Below, piece by piece: positions 25,711 to 34,889 of a DNA stretch of 49,223 nt (positions within the stretch are counted from its first letter, which is position 1; every line of letters starts with the position of its first letter). Source of the DNA: Deltaproteobacteria bacterium. Lineage in GTDB: Bacteria > Myxococcota_A > UBA796 > UBA9615. The notes beneath the pieces were generated by a model. That model was given only the letters and a program-made list of their open reading frames with translations. It was not told the origin of the DNA and made no database searches. The stretch is from assembly GCA_002724675.1 (NCBI GenBank), contig PBPL01000075.1, positions 1 to 49,223 of the forward strand, given 5' to 3'. A program made the position numbers and the translations under genes.

Positions 25711-26883
25711 TTATAGAGGCCGGTGCGATTCGCTAACCGAAGCGTTTGCTCCCGTCCAGGGAAGGTCTCCATTGTCACACGAAGCATCCGAAGAGGTGAA
25801 GCCGAGGCCCACCAACACCACACCTGCGACCTCGTGCCATGTCCTGGGGCGCAACACGTGAGACTCGGACTCCAGCCAGTCTGTGCCACACCACAGGGGG
25901 AGCCCAGCCGCACGAGCCTCCACCTCCTTGAGCGGACAAAACCACCGCTCAGGGACCCTCTCTCCAAACGCGCGTTCCAGGACACGAAGTGGCCGCAGTC
26001 TGCTCACCCCAGCCGCATGGGTAGGGGGCCATGCTGCCAGTGGAATCCAAGCAGCATCCCAGGACCCACGAGCCAGAGCCACCTCCGACTCCGTCCCCCA
26101 ACCCCGCCAGCAGACATCCAGCGGCAGCGCCGCAGAGGCCACCCGAGAGACAAATTCCTCACGGTCTGGGCCGTCTCCCCAGAGCTCAAGCTGAAGCCGC
26201 CGAGGCAAGACTCTGCCCGCCAACTGGAGGAGACCTTCGATCGACTCCATCATTCCTTGCCAGGGCTTGAAGGTGCCTGCGTAGCCCAGGACGTACGGCC
26301 GTGAGGAATCACCTTCAGGACCAGAAGCCACGATCTGATCTGGCCGTCCAGGCTGCGCCGTGTAGCCATTGGGGACACACAAAACCCGTCCTGAGTCGAC
26401 CCCCCGGCCGATCAGATACTCAGCGAGGCTGGCCGAGACGACAATCACCTTGTCCGCAGCGGACAAGGCTCGGCCCTCGGCTACCAGGGACCGGCGGCGA
26501 GCGCGCCGGCCTCGAAACAAAGCCTCCTCCCAGGCAAGGGGTGCGTTGACCTCCAGGGCCCAGGCGGCCCCCACCGCGCGGGCGGCACGCTCTCCCACGG
26601 GACCACCAGGTCCGAGACGCTCATAGACGAGTTGCGGCCTGAACGCCTTCAAGTACGGGGCCAGTTCCTTCTGGGAGAACCGGAGTGGCTGCAACGGCAC
26701 CGAATGCCTCGCTGTTCCTGATACAGGCGGCAGGGAAGACGTCCACAGCGCGACCTCCGAACCCTGGGTCTGAAATCCAGACACCATGCCGCGAAGGTGG
26801 ACTGCGGCGCCTCCGATCGCCTCGGGGCAGATGCCCCGGTCTCCACACAACACGGCGACTCGCAGTGGCAATGTGGCAGGCAT
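25711..26883 (-). CDS. Family 4-type (GT-B) glycosyltransferase
   Basis: A 390-residue GT-B glycosyltransferase. Its N-terminal Rossmann half includes GGAAVHLRGMVSGFQTQG. The C-terminal half has the family GYAGTFKPWQGM, LELWGDGPDREEF and an acidic ARAAGLPLW region. Family members transfer sugars from nucleotide donors to glycans or lipids. The ATG overlaps the stop of the upstream lipoprotein gene (TGATG). Acceptor unknown; the acyltransferase and phospholipase downstream favour a glycolipid or envelope glycan, by inference. Confidence 0.87.
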   Translation of the reverse strand: MPATLPLRVAVLCGDRGICPEAIGGAAVHLRGMVSGFQTQGSEVALWTSSLPPVSGTARHSVPLQPLRFSQKELAPYLKAFRPQLVYERLGPGGPVGERAARAVGAAWALEVNAPLAWEEALFRGRRARRRSLVAEGRALSAADKVIVVSASLAEYLIGRGVDSGRVLCVPNGYTAQPGRPDQIVASGPEGDSSRPYVLGYAGTFKPWQGMMESIEGLLQLAGRVLPRRLQLELWGDGPDREEFVSRVASAALPLDVCWRGWGTESEVALARGSWDAAWIPLAAWPPTHAAGVSRLRPLRVLERAFGERVPERWFCPLKEVEARAAGLPLWCGTDWLESESHVLRPRTWHEVAGVVLVGLGFTSSDASCDNGDLPWTGANASVSESHRPL

Positions 26884-28034
26884 CACGGCCCAACCCGCAG
26901 CTCGAAGGGGCCAGCTCCCTGGTTGCCCTCCGACGAACCCGCTGTGTACACACCAGCGTCGTCATCGATCTGGAGCATGCCCACTCGGGCCTCGAAGTCC
27001 ACCTGAAGATCTCCCTCTTCAATCAGTGACGAGTGGGAGCAATACGCATCCAGCACCACCTCAGCGGAGCCGCGTTCAGCGCTGTATTCGAAGGACTCGA
27101 GCGCCAGCGCCAGAGCGCGCAAGTAGCGGCCCTCTCCACCGAGTTCGCGGTTCAATCGCACACGAAACCCGTGCAACAGAGGGGCCGCGAGCTGGAGGCC
27201 GGGTACGCCCTCGAGAGTCACTGTCCTCTGGTCTACGGGGAGCGGAGGAATCTCGCTGTAGGGCGAGCCCGAGATTGGGTAGTAAGCCTCAGCTTCGAAC
27301 TGTGATGTCGTGAGGACTCCGCTGTCGATCGCCAAGACCACATAGTGAAGCTGGCCCCCGATGGTCGCCACCTGGAGGGCCTCGTTCATGTCCGGCCGGT
27401 CGAGCGGCCCTGCCTTGAATTCCAGCCAACCCCGCACGCTGAGTTGACCGGCGTCGTCTTGATAGACCGCCTGTTCTCCATCCCCGGCCACAGCAGAAGC
27501 ATCACCATCAACCAATTGCACCCCTGCGCCCAGCACCTCAGGAGTCCAACCATCAATTGGGTCGTAGTCGACGGGAAACTTATCCACCTGAGCGACATCC
27601 GTGTCGAACTCCAGCCCCTGGAGGGCAACGACGTAGTAGTCGGCAGGTGGCAGAACTGAGTCGTCCAGTTGAACCAGTGCCTCCGCATGTCCCGTGGAGT
27701 CGATGCTCAGCTCCATGGAGCCATAGTGAGCAACCAGTTGCGACGATGTGATCTGGGCCCAACCGATTCCGTAGCGCACCCCCTCCGGCGCTGCTGGGTT
27801 CAGCGAGAACGGTCCCCCGACAATGCCTGCACGTACTTCCATCGAACCGTCGCCATCCGGCGCCGAGACCCCTGCACGCAGGTAACTGATTCGGTGGGAC
27901 AAGAACTCCCACTCGTAGTCGAACCCACCAAACAGCGAGACCGGAGCGGCCGACTGAGAACAGCCAGAAAATGCCCACACGGCTACGAGCAACAACAAGG
28001 ACTTGGTGGGGCACCTGGGAGAGGACGACAGCAT
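26883..28034 (-). CDS. Lipoprotein of unknown function, first gene of the lipid-related operon
   Basis: A 383-residue protein with lipobox AFSGC after a hydrophobic segment (LLLLVAVW). The rest is mostly beta-rich, with several Asp-rich loops and no recognised domain. Similar "secreted, DUF-like" lipoproteins are common in this window. It overlaps the glycosyltransferase gene by 1 nt. The ATG at 28034 is taken as the start; a GTG directly before it is equally possible. Confidence 0.8.
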   Translation of the reverse strand: MLSSSPRCPTKSLLLLVAVWAFSGCSQSAAPVSLFGGFDYEWEFLSHRISYLRAGVSAPDGDGSMEVRAGIVGGPFSLNPAAPEGVRYGIGWAQITSSQLVAHYGSMELSIDSTGHAEALVQLDDSVLPPADYYVVALQGLEFDTDVAQVDKFPVDYDPIDGWTPEVLGAGVQLVDGDASAVAGDGEQAVYQDDAGQLSVRGWLEFKAGPLDRPDMNEALQVATIGGQLHYVVLAIDSGVLTTSQFEAEAYYPISGSPYSEIPPLPVDQRTVTLEGVPGLQLAAPLLHGFRVRLNRELGGEGRYLRALALALESFEYSAERGSAEVVLDAYCSHSSLIEEGDLQVDFEARVGMLQIDDDAGVYTAGSSEGNQGAGPFELRVGP

Positions 28035-28206
28035 CACCGGCGGCAGGATAGCGCCTCGTCCACATCCTGCATCTCATAGTCACAACCGCCCCCACCCTTG
28101 CCACCGTCCAATGCCGCGTGCTAGTTGCGGTGCGGTTCGACCACAGCCCTCCACGCAGGCCATCCGGCACGGTGCATGAGTGGGGTCTCGTGGGCATGGG
28201 GTGAGG

Positions 28207-29799
28207 ATGGAATCGACGCTGATAACCCGTCACCGGGGGGACTACCTCTGGGGCTCGTTCTACCTAGAAGGGGCGGACGGCTACATCGACACGCGGGATC
28301 CGGCGACAGGAGTGGTCCTGGACACGGTGCCGTGGCGACTTGGCGCACTCAATGCGGCCGTGCGTGATGCAAGAGAAGCAGGCCCATCCTGGGATCGCAC
28401 CCACCTCCAGGACCGCCTGAGGATCGTGCACAATCTGCGCGAAGTACTGCACTCTCGGCGCAATGAACTGGCGGCGATGGTCTCACGAGAGATGGGCAAG
28501 CCGCTGTGGGAAGCGCGCCTCGAGTGCATCGCAGCGGTCAAAGCCATCGATGCTCTGCTGGAACAGTGCGGCCGGGTCTTAGCCCCCATCCCCCATCCAT
28601 CTGCTCAAGGCACGCTCCGCCGTCGTCCCATGGGCACGATCGCTGTCGTCACACCGTTCCCCTATCCGATCTTCATACCGCTGCAGTTGTTGCTCCCCTG
28701 CCTCATCGGCGGCAACGCCGTTGTCTGGAAGCCATCCAGTCTGGTCCCCCTCTGCTCCCAAAAGGTGGCAGAGACCTTTGATGCCGCCGGCATCCCTCGG
28801 GGCGTCTTCTCCATGGTCACGGGCCCCCGCGATCCGGTTGGAGAGGCCCTCGTTCACCACAAGAACGTAGACATGATCGTCGGAGCCGGGAGCACGGCTC
28901 TGGGAGATGCAGTTCGGGTAGATACCGAGAAGCCCGTCTGGGCACAGACGGGGGGGAAGGGCTGGGCCATCGTTTGCGAGGATGCGGATCTGGATCGGGC
29001 AGCCTACGAGGTCATCACCAGCGCGTTTCTCACCGCCGGCCAGCGATGCAATGCCACCTCTCGTGTCTTGGTTGAGGATGCGGTCTCCGAGACCTTTCTG
29101 AAGCGACTTCTAGCCCTGTGCCGAGAGCTCAAGATCATGGCCCCCACGGACCCAGAGTGCTTCTCCGGGCCCCTCGTCAGCCAAGATGCTCGTACGCGGT
29201 TTCAGGAACACCTCAGAGCCTATGCTGAGGCCGATGTGGAGTGCCTGGCCGGAAGCCTGACTGGGTCAGCTGAGCTACCCGAGTCGATGCGCCGATTCGG
29301 ACAGGGCTATGTACAACCTGTCGTGGTCCGGTTGGACGATGGGCTGCCGCCGGACCTCACCCTCCCCGAAGAGATCGAGGGTCCTCTGCTGGTCACAACT
29401 GTGGTGGAGCGTGCAGAAGAGGCTGTCGCGGCCTACAACGCTCACCCCTTTGGTCTCGCGGCCTCGGTGTTCAGCCAGTCATCGAGCCGGGCGGACGACC
29501 TCACTCGGAACCTCCGCGCCGGCTGCGTCAACTGGAATCGAGGGACCATCGTTGCCTCTGCGCGCTACCCAAACGCCGGGCTGGGTCGATCTGGCCAGGG
29601 CGCCGAGGGCAACGCAGCCCTCCTTCTGGCCTGCACCTGGCCACAGGCAAAGCTCTCCGCTTCTGGCCCGTTTGACCCCTCACACCGGGTTCCCGGCATC
29701 AACTGGCCGGCAGAGATGGAGCTGGCCGATCCCACGGAGGCAGTCACGCCACCGTTTCGACCGGGCGACGACACTCGCATCTTTCCTGTGGACGACTGA
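28207..29799 (+). CDS. Aldehyde dehydrogenase-family protein (AstD-like) with Gln in place of the catalytic Glu
   Basis: About 530 residues in the NAD(P)-dependent aldehyde dehydrogenase fold. The cofactor-binding region is TPFPYPIFIPLQLLLPCLIGGNAVVWKPS, and the catalytic Cys is C281 in TAGQRCNATSR, reminiscent of succinylglutamate-semialdehyde dehydrogenase. The usual E-L-G-G-K general base is Q247 in AQTGGK, exactly 34 residues before the Cys, as in E268/C302 of classic enzymes. Deacylation should be impaired, so acyl transfer or altered kinetics is possible. A C-terminal extension of about 50 residues follows the normal end. The start is uncertain: ATG 28207 has GGGGTGAGG directly before it; GTG 28201 or 28180 are alternatives. 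The gene stands alone. Confidence 0.82.
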   Translation: MESTLITRHRGDYLWGSFYLEGADGYIDTRDPATGVVLDTVPWRLGALNAAVRDAREAGPSWDRTHLQDRLRIVHNLREVLHSRRNELAAMVSREMGKPLWEARLECIAAVKAIDALLEQCGRVLAPIPHPSAQGTLRRRPMGTIAVVTPFPYPIFIPLQLLLPCLIGGNAVVWKPSSLVPLCSQKVAETFDAAGIPRGVFSMVTGPRDPVGEALVHHKNVDMIVGAGSTALGDAVRVDTEKPVWAQTGGKGWAIVCEDADLDRAAYEVITSAFLTAGQRCNATSRVLVEDAVSETFLKRLLALCRELKIMAPTDPECFSGPLVSQDARTRFQEHLRAYAEADVECLAGSLTGSAELPESMRRFGQGYVQPVVVRLDDGLPPDLTLPEEIEGPLLVTTVVERAEEAVAAYNAHPFGLAASVFSQSSSRADDLTRNLRAGCVNWNRGTIVASARYPNAGLGRSGQGAEGNAALLLACTWPQAKLSASGPFDPSHRVPGINWPAEMELADPTEAVTPPFRPGDDTRIFPVDD

Positions 29800-29818
29800 G
29801 TCAGAAGGACACGACGGC

Positions 29819-31123
29819 TCAGCGTCGCTTGCGGAAGCAGACCTGCGCTCCCTCTCCCCCCGAAGCCAGGTCCGGGCGGACCGCGGACTGCCAGTGAGCC
29901 ACATCGCCACGGAGCGACACCTCCGAGCGCACGGGCCGCTCACAGGCCCAAAACGGCCGATCGGGAAGGAAGTCCACGACGGCCACACCGTCGGCCCAGC
30001 GAGCCCGTACCCGACCGGTCATGTAGCCCTCCTGGCCGTTTGCGCCAGCGACCATTCGCCCCTCGAACGTCGACGAGAACGGGTAGCGCAGGTCTGGCAG
30101 GCTCGGATTGAACTGGACTCGAAAGGCAGAGCGATCGCCATGGATCACCTCGGCCTCGCGAAGCTCGAGCGGCCCCGCCAGCCCATCCTCGGTACCCCCT
30201 TGAAAGCGGTAGTTGAGATCCACCACCGCCTCTCGCGCGGACAGGAGCACTTCATCGCCCACAAGCCTCTTCTCAAACATGAGCCCCTGCGAGTCATCCT
30301 GCCCCTCGTCGACCAGCACGAAGGCGGGCCTGGCCGTGGCCTCGGGGGCGAGGCTAGCCGTTGCAACCAAAGGAGCCTGGTGGAAGCTTCCTGCGGCCAT
30401 CCCCCCCACCGACTGACGAAGGCGAAACGAGTACAGCAAGCCCGGCGCCAGCGAACGGACGCGCGCTTCAACTCCGTCAATACGCACCGTCGGCTCCGCC
30501 CAGTTGAATTGTTCGAGGTCCAGCACCGCGAGCACGCGGCTCTTGCTGTGGTTCATGGCGTTGCCGTTTCGAGCGGGGGGTACGACACCGGCTCCCCTCG
30601 ACCGCACCGTACCCTCGAGCTGTTCGCCACCGGGAAGCGTCAACGAGAAGACATAGGTGAGGTGCTTCTCGGTATGGGTGCGCTCTACGACCAAGGCTCC
30701 GTCGTATACGGGCGCCGGAAAGCCCTGACCCAATCGCACGTGTTCCGGTGCACCCACGGCCACATGTTGAGTTCCGTCCACCTCTGCGATCAGCGCGAAC
30801 CAGACCCAGCCGGCATCCAGCGTCTGGACGCGCGCGATCTCGACCATGGCGAACCGGTGATGGTCGGCGAGCTCAAAGAGCATCTCTTCGTCGAAATGGA
30901 GCCCCCACAAGCGAAACGGGAGAACAGGCAAGAGGGGCCGCTTGGCCGCTGTGTCATAGCGAACCCCGGAGCCCAAAGGAGCGCCTAGAAATCCATCGGG
31001 ATCCCGTTCTACGGCAGAGGTAGGAGCAATGCGTGGATAGCAACCAGCCAGGGCCAATCCGACAGTCCAGAGGACCACCCATAGAACCACCGACCCGCCG
31101 CGCCATGTGGGGTGCTGACACAT
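29819..31123 (-). CDS. Lipoprotein of unknown function
   Basis: A 434-residue protein with a clear lipoprotein signal (WTVGLALAGC). The sequence is beta-rich throughout, with no recognised catalytic motif. A few Cys near the end (PFWACERP, QVCFRKRR) could form a disulphide. It is convergent with the aldehyde dehydrogenase gene (19-bp gap) and divergent from the PHP-domain lipoprotein gene (65 bp). Confidence 0.78.
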   Translation of the reverse strand: MCQHPTWRGGSVVLWVVLWTVGLALAGCYPRIAPTSAVERDPDGFLGAPLGSGVRYDTAAKRPLLPVLPFRLWGLHFDEEMLFELADHHRFAMVEIARVQTLDAGWVWFALIAEVDGTQHVAVGAPEHVRLGQGFPAPVYDGALVVERTHTEKHLTYVFSLTLPGGEQLEGTVRSRGAGVVPPARNGNAMNHSKSRVLAVLDLEQFNWAEPTVRIDGVEARVRSLAPGLLYSFRLRQSVGGMAAGSFHQAPLVATASLAPEATARPAFVLVDEGQDDSQGLMFEKRLVGDEVLLSAREAVVDLNYRFQGGTEDGLAGPLELREAEVIHGDRSAFRVQFNPSLPDLRYPFSSTFEGRMVAGANGQEGYMTGRVRARWADGVAVVDFLPDRPFWACERPVRSEVSLRGDVAHWQSAVRPDLASGGEGAQVCFRKRR

Positions 31124-31188
31124 CTCCGAGCCAGTTTAGCGCTCATCAGGCACAATCCAGGCTCGAGGGGGCCTGGGAGGGTGCGTAG

Positions 31189-32586
31189 ATGAGATGGATC
31201 CAACGTCTAGTCCCCTGCATGGTCCTCGCCTGCGGCTGTGCGCTGGGCGACGGAGACGCTCTCCCCACTCAAGACGAAGTGCTCGAGCCCATCGCGTGGA
31301 CCCAGGGGCCACCACCGCTGCCCGACGCAACCATCCGCGGATTCCGAGATTATCGTGGCATTGTCCACCTCCACTCACACCACTCGCATGATGCCTGCGA
31401 CGGCAATCCACAGCCGGGCGGGGTTCCCGACGAGGACTGCTTGCAGGACCTACGCGACGGTCTCTGCAGCAGCCGTATCGACGTGGCGTTCCTAAGTGAC
31501 CACCCCGCACACAGTCAGGAGGCTTCCTTCGAGGACCTCCTGCTGCTGCGCGGCGAGGACGACCCCATCCTCGGCTCATCGGGCACAGCGGTCGCCAACA
31601 GAATGCAGTGCGCCGACGGCCACAGTGTTCTAGTCCTCCCCGGAGTGGAGTCAGACTCCATGATGGTTCTCGGGCTCCAGGACCACCTGAGCACCGGCTA
31701 TGGTGGGGACAAGGCCGCCTACCAAGCCGCACGGGACGAGGGCGCCGTCGCCTGGATTGCCCATACTGAAGAACGCAATGTCGACCACTTGAAGACGCTC
31801 GGTCTCCATGGTGTGGAGCTGTACCAGCTCCACGCCAACCTGGACCCGGGGATCCGTGAGGAATTCCTGGGCCTCGGTGGTCTGGACTACCTGGGTGAAT
31901 TAACTCCGTTTTTCTTTCCAGATGAAGATGTCATCCCCCCCCATGGTGATCTCGCGCCACTGGGCTTTATCGTCCCCAACGAACCCTCCATCCGAGCCGT
32001 CGAGGAGCTGGGACAGGTTCAACGCATCGGCATCTCAGGTGGAACGGACGCCCACCAGAACGTCTTCAATGTGGAAGCGCCCGATGGCGAGCGGGTGGAC
32101 TCGTACCGCCGCATGATGCGTTGGTTCACCACCCGATTCCGCATGCAGGGGCCCCTGACCCCCGAGACAACTCGAGCTGCGCTCCGAGAGGGCAGCACCT
32201 GGATCGCCTTCGACGGCTTCGGCTCCCCCTTGGGCTTCGACTTCCTGGCGAGGTCTGGTGACAGCACCGTCGAAATGGGCGAAGAGGTCCGCTGGTCCGA
32301 GGACCTGGGCCTGGAGGTGACCTTGCCCACACTGGATCCGCGCAGCCCACGGGCCGCCACGACACCCACCATCACCGGGCGACTCTACCGAGCAGTCAAG
32401 AACCGGACCCTACTGCACGAGTGGACTGGTGAAGCCCTCCAGTGGTCCGTGCCGGGGCCGGGTGTCTACCGGGTGGAGGTCTGGATCACACCCAGGCACC
32501 TCTCTCCTTACCTAGGGGACTTCGTCGACGACTACATCGACCGTCAAGTCCCCTGGGTCTACAGCGGCGCAATCTTCGTACGCTAG
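31189..32586 (+). CDS. PHP-domain metal-dependent hydrolase, lipoprotein
   Basis: A 465-residue protein with a short lipoprotein signal (PCMVLAC) and a PHP-type metal site: HLHSHHSHDA near the start, FLSDHPAHS, WIAHTEE, and GGTDAH late. These His/Asp motifs in this order are the PHP fold that binds two or three metals and usually hydrolyses phosphoesters. Export as a lipoprotein is shared by a set of environmental PHP proteins of unknown substrate. GGGAGG lies about 10 nt before the ATG. The C-terminal beta-rich domain (about 370-465) is unassigned. Confidence 0.85.
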   Translation: MRWIQRLVPCMVLACGCALGDGDALPTQDEVLEPIAWTQGPPPLPDATIRGFRDYRGIVHLHSHHSHDACDGNPQPGGVPDEDCLQDLRDGLCSSRIDVAFLSDHPAHSQEASFEDLLLLRGEDDPILGSSGTAVANRMQCADGHSVLVLPGVESDSMMVLGLQDHLSTGYGGDKAAYQAARDEGAVAWIAHTEERNVDHLKTLGLHGVELYQLHANLDPGIREEFLGLGGLDYLGELTPFFFPDEDVIPPHGDLAPLGFIVPNEPSIRAVEELGQVQRIGISGGTDAHQNVFNVEAPDGERVDSYRRMMRWFTTRFRMQGPLTPETTRAALREGSTWIAFDGFGSPLGFDFLARSGDSTVEMGEEVRWSEDLGLEVTLPTLDPRSPRAATTPTITGRLYRAVKNRTLLHEWTGEALQWSVPGPGVYRVEVWITPRHLSPYLGDFVDDYIDRQVPWVYSGAIFVR

Positions 32587-32613
32587 TGGGCTGCGCCCGC
32601 CACGCGGTCCGAC

Positions 32614-34110
32614 TCAGCCCCGCTCTTGCAAGATCCCTCGCCCTATGAGGGTCGCCAACGCCATGGTCGTGAGCTGGGGGTTCACGCCCAAGGACGATGG
32701 AAACACACCAGCGTCGGCAATGTACAGACCATCCATCCGGTGTGCACGGCCGGCGGGATTCAAGACAGAGGTCTCTGGGTCGAGGCCCATAGGGCAGGTG
32801 CTCATGGGGTGTGCAGAGTAGAGTTGAAAGGCATGCAGGGGGAGGTCGTCGAGCTCCGCAGCCACTCCTTCTGCGCTGCGGTGACGACCTGCGCCAAAGG
32901 CCGTCACAAAAACCTCACGCGCTCCGCCAGCGAGCAAGACACGAGCAGAGAGAACCAGGCCCTGCTTGAGGACATCGACATCCTCCGGCACCCACTCGTA
33001 CCGGAGCTTTGCCCGTCCCGACCGGCTAGCCCGCACCGAACCCACACCTCGATCCGAGACCATCATCCCGAGGCCGCAGAGGTGATTTACCTCACGCATT
33101 ACCTGCTTGGCCTCGAGCCCCACCCTTCCAGACTGAATGACGAGGGCCTCGGGCGGCGCTGTGATGGTGTGGGGTAGTGCCTCTGGCAACTGGGGATCCC
33201 ACACGTAGGCGCCCTGAGTGACCCCCTTCCACATGTGGACCTCATGGTCACAAACGCCCAGAATTCCCGAGCCAGGATGGAGCAATAGTTGCTCCCCGAC
33301 GGGCCCAAGATCGCGTGCGATGCCGTCCTGCCACAGCAGACGAGGGGTCCCAATGGCACCGGCAGCAAGCACCACCAGCTTGGCTCGCACACGCACCACA
33401 GCCCCCGGCGCCTTCGTGTCGGGGTGGTGCAAGCGGCCGACCACGCCCACAGCACGCCGCCCATCGACCAAGAGCGCCTCTGCGCGGCAGTCGGCCTGGA
33501 GCCGCAAGCCTGCGTCCTCGGCATCCAGGATCAGGTTCTGATCCACGCTGCCTTTGCCGCCAACCGGACAGCCGTAGTTGCAGATTCCACAGCCAATACA
33601 ACCCGGAGCGTTGCGGCGCACAAGGCCGCCCTCGAGCCCGAGCTTTTGGGCACCGCGGGCGATGACCATATTGTTCTCACCAGCGGTTGCTTCGCTGACC
33701 GGTGCGACACCGATACGGGCCTCGATCTCGTCGTAGATGGGGGCGAGGTTTTGTGCCAGGTACCGGTCATCGTCCAAGGACTCAGCCCAAGATTCCAGCA
33801 CGTTCTCGGGCGTTCGGAAGCAAATGGCCGAGTTGACCAGAGAGCCTCCGCCCACACCTCTGCCCGCCATCACTGGAAAGGGTACCGAGCCCTGCACCAA
33901 CATGGAGGCCCCTTCCTGCATGTGATACTTCGCCGTGTGGGCAAACGAGGGGCGAAAGCGACTGCGGGGCGGCCCTTCCTCCAACATCACGACGCGGAGC
34001 CCACCACCCGTGAGGATTCGACTCACGGCCGCGCCACCAGGCCCGGCGCCCACAACGACAGCGTCAGCGTCGACAGAGTCGGGCAGCGGATTGTCGAAGC
34101 CGAAGCGCAT
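32614..34110 (-). CDS. GMC-family FAD-dependent dehydrogenase (alcohol/sugar oxidising)
   Basis: A 498-residue GMC oxidoreductase. The FAD site VVVGAGPGGAAV is near the N-terminus, AGRGVGGGSLVNSAICFR is the FAD-attachment-type loop, and the C-terminal block has SAHPMSTCPMG and GVNPQLTTMALATLIG. A Cys-rich CIGCGICNYGC segment lies near residue 175, as in membrane-linked GMC dehydrogenases that pass electrons to a partner. The gene follows its Tat-exported small-subunit gene by 9 nt. There is no signal peptide of its own, so it may be carried out of the cell by the partner. Substrate not deducible; gluconate or a similar polyol/alcohol is plausible. Confidence 0.9.
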   Translation of the reverse strand: MRFGFDNPLPDSVDADAVVVGAGPGGAAVSRILTGGGLRVVMLEEGPPRSRFRPSFAHTAKYHMQEGASMLVQGSVPFPVMAGRGVGGGSLVNSAICFRTPENVLESWAESLDDDRYLAQNLAPIYDEIEARIGVAPVSEATAGENNMVIARGAQKLGLEGGLVRRNAPGCIGCGICNYGCPVGGKGSVDQNLILDAEDAGLRLQADCRAEALLVDGRRAVGVVGRLHHPDTKAPGAVVRVRAKLVVLAAGAIGTPRLLWQDGIARDLGPVGEQLLLHPGSGILGVCDHEVHMWKGVTQGAYVWDPQLPEALPHTITAPPEALVIQSGRVGLEAKQVMREVNHLCGLGMMVSDRGVGSVRASRSGRAKLRYEWVPEDVDVLKQGLVLSARVLLAGGAREVFVTAFGAGRHRSAEGVAAELDDLPLHAFQLYSAHPMSTCPMGLDPETSVLNPAGRAHRMDGLYIADAGVFPSSLGVNPQLTTMALATLIGRGILQERG

Positions 34111-34119
34111 ACCAGGCCC

Positions 34120-34716
34120 TCAGAGCTCGTAGCCGCACGGGAAGACCCACCCGCACGCATCCTTGACAGCCGGGTGACCGCAGTAGCCCATGGACACGAA
34201 CAGCATCAGACTTCGAATCGCTCCCCGCACCTCATGCCGGGGATGGGCTAGCCACGATTCGAGGCGCTCGCTGCGTGTCTCCAGAGACAGCGCACAGTAG
34301 CCGCGCCCACGCGACAGACGGGCCCAGTCATCAAGTCCATGCAGCAGAGCTCGCAGCAGGTCATCGGTGGGCTCGGGCATGTCGGTCAGGACCTGGTCCA
34401 GGAAGGCCGCTATGCCCGCCTCCCGACCGGAGAGCGCTGGCGTTCCACCCGGGGGGAACATGGCCTCAGCCAGCGCGTCGATGATCTCGCCCTCATGATC
34501 GGCCAGCGTTTGAAATGCGGCGCCCGACGCCCGGTCCCAATAGCTGATCACGCGGCCTGCCGCACCGAGAGAACCAGCGATAGCCACCGCCGATGAGGCC
34601 GCGAGGACATGGCGACGAGTCCAGCGGGGCCCGGAGTCATCGTCATTCGTGTCCGAAAAAAGGGCTCGTGCTCGTTCTGGGGGCCGCCGGTCAGTAGCAT
34701 CGGGGTTGTCGGGCAT
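34120..34716 (-). CDS. Tat-exported small subunit of the GMC dehydrogenase (gluconate 2-dehydrogenase subunit 3-like)
   Basis: A 198-residue protein with a twin-arginine signal (TRRHVLAASSAVAIAG, residues about 35-50). It then has the gluconate 2-dehydrogenase subunit 3 pattern: ALAEAMFPPGG, GIAAFLDQVL, and a C-terminal SMGYCGHPAVKDACGW. In this family the small subunit escorts the flavin subunit through the Tat system and helps electron transfer. The gene immediately downstream (9 nt) is the matching GMC subunit. The ORF track begins at a TTG; the ATG at 34716 has AGGT upstream. No cytochrome c subunit is next to it, so the electron acceptor is unknown. Confidence 0.86.
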   Translation of the reverse strand: MPDNPDATDRRPPERARALFSDTNDDDSGPRWTRRHVLAASSAVAIAGSLGAAGRVISYWDRASGAAFQTLADHEGEIIDALAEAMFPPGGTPALSGREAGIAAFLDQVLTDMPEPTDDLLRALLHGLDDWARLSRGRGYCALSLETRSERLESWLAHPRHEVRGAIRSLMLFVSMGYCGHPAVKDACGWVFPCGYEL

Positions 34717-34889
34717 CACGGGCAACCTAGACCTCAGTCAGCAAGCCGGTCAACCACCGGAGACGGCGGGGGGGCCCTAGGCTAAAGCCACGCCTAGCAA
34801 GCTGGAGCCTGGACAGCTACTCTCAGTAGAGAGATCGCTCTATGACAAGTAGGTCGGGCCGAGCACCAACACCTGGCAACTGGTGATTT

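Noticed and set aside
34800-34889. Promoter of ssrA
   Set aside because: TGGACA and TATGAC are present, but 25 nt apart, which is too far. No convincing pair was found.
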